Of a stretch of 64,000 nucleotides of DNA, positions 61,277 through 64,000 are shown piece after piece. Every line of letters starts with the position of its first letter. The first letter of the stretch is position 1. The DNA is taken from NCBI RefSeq assembly GCF_000328475.2, contig NC_026489.1:248001-312000 (forward strand), in the 5' to 3' direction. Source of the stretch: Mycosarcoma maydis (lineage: Eukaryota; Basidiomycota; Ustilaginomycetes; Ustilaginales). The notes under the pieces are model-generated. The model was not told the DNA's origin, ran no database searches, and saw nothing but the letters and a program-made list of their open reading frames with translations. The position numbers and the translations under genes were made by a program.

Positions 61277-62038
61277 TTACCCTTCTTGTGACTTCTGCTC
61301 TCCGCCCTCGAGCGCAGCGATGCCCTTCAATACGATCGGCTCCAGTCCTTTGGGCATACTCAACTTCAATGCTTCCTGCTTGCCCAATTCGCTCAACTTG
61401 CGCCACGTCTTTTTGATGATGTCGACAAACTTTTGTTCTGTATACTCTTCATGTTGTCCCGCAAACAACTCTAACTCGTCTTGAAGGAAGACAAGCACTG
61501 CAGCGTCTTCGAGGAGTTGGGTTCCCAAATCACCCGTAGGCTTTCCTGGATGCAGCTCGGTTTTGCTTACCCACTTGTGAACCCAGTCGGCGCTTGATTC
61601 GTCGACGCCGGCTTGCATGAGCAACTGCTTGGCGCGGTCAGCCTGGATCTTGTACAAATCTCGTCTCCACTTGAGGTATCCTGCTTTGCCCTCGGGGTAG
61701 GAAGAGCGTGGAGTGAGGAAGCGTTCCAGATGCTGACATCGTGCAGCGATGCGCAGAAGCTCGCCGGTCCGAACGATGGATTTGACATCGGACGTGGAAG
61801 AGGGTGAGACGAGTGCTGCGAACTCTTGGTATTCCGACGTCTCGAGTCGCAAACCGATCAGATGCGAGGCCCAATACTCCATGCTGTCGGCGTAGGTGAG
61901 TTCGTCCACCTTGGCCATCTTGATCTTGGTTGCATCGTGCTCAGATGAGTGATCACGAGTGCGGGCAAGATAGGCAGGATCGTTCTTGTGGCAGTCATCG
62001 ACGGCTATCCGCGCCGCTTGAAACGCTTCGGTCGACAT
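61277..62038 (-). CDS. DUF4202 family protein
   Basis: A 253-residue protein from ATG 62038 (MSTEAFQAARIAVDDCHKNDP), which fits the usual N-terminus of the family; upstream in-frame ATG codons exist but the extension does not look conserved. Landmarks are MEYWASHLIG, ARCQHLERFLTPRSSYPEGK near 95-115, GYLKWRRDLYKIQADRA, a central LQDELELFAGQ, and KTWRKLSELGKQEAL near the end. Conserved His and acidic residues are reminiscent of an HD-like metal site, but that is only an impression. The family has bacterial and fungal members of unknown function. It is intronless. Confidence 0.85.
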   Translation of the reverse strand: MSTEAFQAARIAVDDCHKNDPAYLARTRDHSSEHDATKIKMAKVDELTYADSMEYWASHLIGLRLETSEYQEFAALVSPSSTSDVKSIVRTGELLRIAARCQHLERFLTPRSSYPEGKAGYLKWRRDLYKIQADRAKQLLMQAGVDESSADWVHKWVSKTELHPGKPTGDLGTQLLEDAAVLVFLQDELELFAGQHEEYTEQKFVDIIKKTWRKLSELGKQEALKLSMPKGLEPIVLKGIAALEGGEQKSQEG

Positions 62039-62526
62039 TTTGTACCAGACAGCGTCTAGATGAGTGAGGCTATCGAGGTTATGTGGGCCGATGGGAAGCA
62101 AGAACAGATAAGAAATTCTTGTGTGCTGTTCCATGTTGGACAGAACTTGCTGCCTGCGTTCATCATAACTTACATGCAAACCAGTCAAATTGCCAAGATT
62201 GAAAATCACGAATCAAATTTCACAGCCAGTCACGAGTTGTAAAGGCCCGTGGCTCAGACCTTGGACCCTGACTTTGGATCATTCACGAATCACTCGTCAC
62301 TTGATTCGCCTTTCTCCCAGAGTGTCCTCATATGGCTGGCTGGCTGGCTGGCTGGCTCAGAGCGATCTCAGCTATCGCATCGTGGAACACAATCTCGACT
62401 CATTCGTGACCCGCCCTGCACGCAACAGACGTACAAGACGACCTATGCAGGCGAGCCGCCTTGAAAGGCGCCGCGTGGACTATCGTCATTGGCAGAGAGA
62501 CCGCTTTTGATTCCGTTTGGGCGAGG
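62039..62526. other. Spacer with (TGGC)6 microsatellite
   Basis: Between FAM32A-like and DUF4202 genes (both minus). It contains heptamer copies at about 62205-62240 and 62279-62300, and a tetranucleotide run at 62333-62356. No gene is seen. Confidence 0.55.
62333..62356. repeat. (TGGC)6 tandem repeat
   Basis: Six exact copies of TGGC lie in the DUF4202 upstream region. Confidence 0.92.
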
Positions 62527-63056
62527 CTAGCCTGGACCGACCTTGGGAATGTCATGATGCTCGGACAGCGACCCGAGATACTTGTTGAACGCATCCACCT
62601 TTTCTTTGTGCGAGGTGCGAGCTTCTTTTGCGATGCGCTGGTGCATGCGCTTTTTGCGAACCTCTTCGAACTTGCGCTCGGCTTCGGTCATCTTTCTGCC
62701 TTCTACAATGACACCATCACTATCGATAGCATCTGGCCTTTCGAGATCATGCTCACCGTCGTCCGTCGCTTTTTGTTTCGATGAGGAGCGAGATGCTGAT
62801 GCGGACGTGGAAGCAGCTGCGTGCTTAGCGTCGTGTAAGAACGAGGATCTCACTTTCTTCTTCTTCCTGGGAAACGACAAACAGCAGATAGTCAAGGAGA
62901 CATAGAGTCAGTCCGCTGCAAGCTTTGCATTCTTGCACTAAAAAGATGAGAGGCAGGAACTTACTTTTTCTTGTCCTTCTTCCCGTCCTCTCCCTTGAGC
63001 TTGAGCGATCCGCCAGGCTTGAAAGCGTATGCCGACGAAGATGATGCCGGAGCCAT
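62527..63056 (-). CDS. FAM32A-like nuclear protein (two exons)
   Basis: Coding exons are 62965-63056 and 62527-62866, joined by a 98-bp intron (GTAAGT...TTTCCCAG) to give 143 residues. Exon 1 provides the family start AFKPGGSLKLKGEDGKKDKKK, comparable to GPLKLKG...KKKK of human FAM32A. Exon 2 has a Ser/Ala-rich linker and the conserved C-terminal helix RKMTEAERKFEEVRKKR, then SHKEKVDAFNKYLGSLSEHHDIPKV, nearly the human ending. Human FAM32A was found in the catalytic spliceosome near the 3' splice site, so a splicing role is plausible here too. The final residues after DIPKVGPG differ from the human SWTK. Confidence 0.9.
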
Positions 63057-63850
63057 CGTTGCCCTAGGCACTCGCCTATGCAAGAGTGGATGTGACTGCA
63101 ACTTTGGTTTAACGATGGTGTTATAAGGGCACGACGAGTGGTTCCTCTGTATTCATGATTGGCAAGAGTAGAAAAGGGCATGCAATTCCCGCAATTATTT
63201 TCTCGTACGATACAAAGCTGAGAACCAACTCGACCAAAGTCTGGACTTTATGATGTTTTGCCCCTTAACAAGCTGCTAAGAGAGGATGCAAGATTGGCTT
63301 TATACGCTCTTGATTCGATAATATCGAACAAGAACAAGCTGGCCATCGTCAGAACGGCAGGTGAGCGTGTCAGCGTGGTGCAAGGAGGAGGAGGAGGCGG
63401 CGGCTGGTGCGGCACCGTGCGACTCGGTCATCATCGAATGAATCACGAATGCTGGAAAAATTGCGTGGATCGCCTAGAAAAAGCGCCGGCAGATATTCAC
63501 GATTAATAAATTCACGATTCACGATTCACGATTCACGATTCACGATTCACGATTCACGATTCACGATTCACGATTCACGATTCACGATTCACGATTCACG
63601 ATTCACGATTCACGATTCGGGACACAGGTCCGCCTACAACACCCCCACGACCCTGGCCGAATTACAGTCACAGTCACGAGTATGTTTTTGGGAATCATGA
63701 ATCACAGAATATGACTGACCGCATTTGTCGTCAGCAGATCATCCCTGAGTAGCTAAGCTCCTTCTTTTTGTCCTTCTCGCTTGCACCTGCATATTTGATC
63801 TTCTCGTCCGTCCTCATCCCTGCCTCGTCCTCGCATATGCACGCACACGG
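63057..63850. promoter_or_regulatory. Divergent spacer with the heptamer array
   Basis: This lies between the FAM32A-like gene (-) and the right-edge gene (+). It holds the 15-copy array (63511-63618), further single copies at about 63436-63450 and 63494-63505, and a short GGAGGAGGAGGAGGC stretch near 63386-63400. A short open frame through the array reads as SRFTIHD repeats, an artefact of translating it. Confidence 0.6.
63511..63618. repeat. Pure heptamer tandem array, (TTCACGA)15
   Basis: Fifteen exact head-to-tail copies of TTCACGA plus three bases, without a single mismatch, followed by GGGACAC. There are no spacers, so it is not CRISPR-like. The same heptamer occurs singly or in small clusters in most spacers of the window. 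Confidence 0.97.
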
Positions 63851-64000
63851 ATGCTGAGAAGTAAATTGTCGGCAAAGTCCATCCGTCTCGCACGCTTTGA
63901 TTGCCTCGCAACGCCCGCCACCATCAGGGCTTACTCTTCCAAGCCGCAAAAGAATCATCCTAGTCCTGTTGGATTCGTGGTGATTGCGATCGCTGCGTTT
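63851..64000 (+). CDS. Start of a mitochondrial membrane protein gene (cut by window end)
   Basis: An ATG at 63851 opens a frame that stays open to the last base (50 codons). The peptide looks like a mitochondrial presequence: MLRSKLSAKSIRLARFD has alternating basic and hydrophobic residues without acids up to the final position, followed by TIRAYSS, a typical R-2/R-3 cleavage context. A hydrophobic stretch (VGFVVIAIAAF) then begins, likely a membrane span. Codon use is coding-like and the upstream DNA is pyrimidine-rich. A six-codon upstream ORF (63837-63857) overlaps the start. The family was not recognised from this fragment. The antisense frame (63731-63958) is rejected. Confidence 0.6.
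   Translation, partial: MLRSKLSAKSIRLARFDCLATPATIRAYSSKPQKNHPSPVGFVVIAIAAF

Noticed and set aside
63511..63618. CRISPR-like appearance of a regular repeat array
   Set aside because: Repeat unit is 7 bp with no spacers, in a eukaryotic chromosome without cas genes.
63407..63700. Open frame with five SRFTIHD protein repeats
   Set aside because: It is simply the 7-bp array read in one frame (21 bp = 7 codons); no gene features and no homologous context.
63731..63958. Cysteine-containing 75-codon minus frame at the right edge
   Set aside because: It overlaps the plus-strand frame that has a clear mitochondrial presequence and membrane span, and its start and family are not supported.

Overview
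This 64 kb window looks like nuclear chromosome from a smut-type basidiomycete (Ustilaginomycotina, Ustilago/Sporisorium/Pseudozyma-like). That is inferred from large intronless genes, a few short GT-AG introns near 5' ends, fungal-specific families (CFEM, perilipin/CAP20, YAT-type permease, Est1/Ebs1-like) and the overall codon style. No sequence search was possible, so the species is not assigned. There is no operon structure; genes lie on both strands in divergent, convergent and tandem pairs. There is one 100-N assembly gap (26212-26311), inside TEL1.

Layout. 0-11.5 kb: 3' end of glycine decarboxylase GCV2 (+), FRS1 (-), an Est1/Ebs1/SMG7-like protein (-), a three-exon DUF2461 protein (+), and proteasome beta-4 PRE1 (-, two exons). 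12-15.4 kb: Mis12/Mtw1 kinetochore protein (+) and a three-histidine-box fatty acid hydroxylase/sterol desaturase-family protein (-). 15.4-17.7 kb: a long spacer with a possible unlisted twin-CX9C mini-gene. 17.7-27.2 kb: TEL1/ATM kinase (-), about 9.5 kb in one open frame. 28-33.7 kb: TYR1 (+), SNRNP27-like splicing protein (-), complex I B15/NDUFB4-like subunit (+, two exons), PX-domain protein (-). 34-41.4 kb: CFEM GPI-type protein (-), an unidentified small ORF (-), amino-acid permease (-), DUF1989 protein (+), ATX1 copper chaperone (+, three exons). 41.5-50.4 kb: PRP16 helicase (-), a 5'-truncated LINE-type retrotransposon relic with a 37-nt poly(A) tail (-), a cytochrome P450 (+), a perilipin-like lipid-droplet protein (-). 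50.4-53.1 kb: the longest unexplained spacer. 53-64 kb: PEX1 (-), eRF1/SUP45 (+), a Trm140-like tRNA m3C methyltransferase (-), a DUF4202 protein (-), a FAM32A-like protein (-, two exons), and at the right edge the start of an unlisted mitochondrial membrane protein gene (+).

Most genes are housekeeping: translation (FRS1, eRF1, Trm140-like), splicing (PRP16, SNRNP27), protein turnover, peroxisome import, telomere/DNA damage signalling and mitochondrial metabolism. They form no pathway cluster. The most unusual property is in the spacers: nearly every one, and at least one intron, carries copies of a short repeat family built on TCACGA/TCGTGA (typically ATTCACGATTC or ACTCACGACTC, in both orientations). 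It culminates in a pure 15-copy TTCACGA heptamer array at 63511-63618. It is almost absent from coding sequence.
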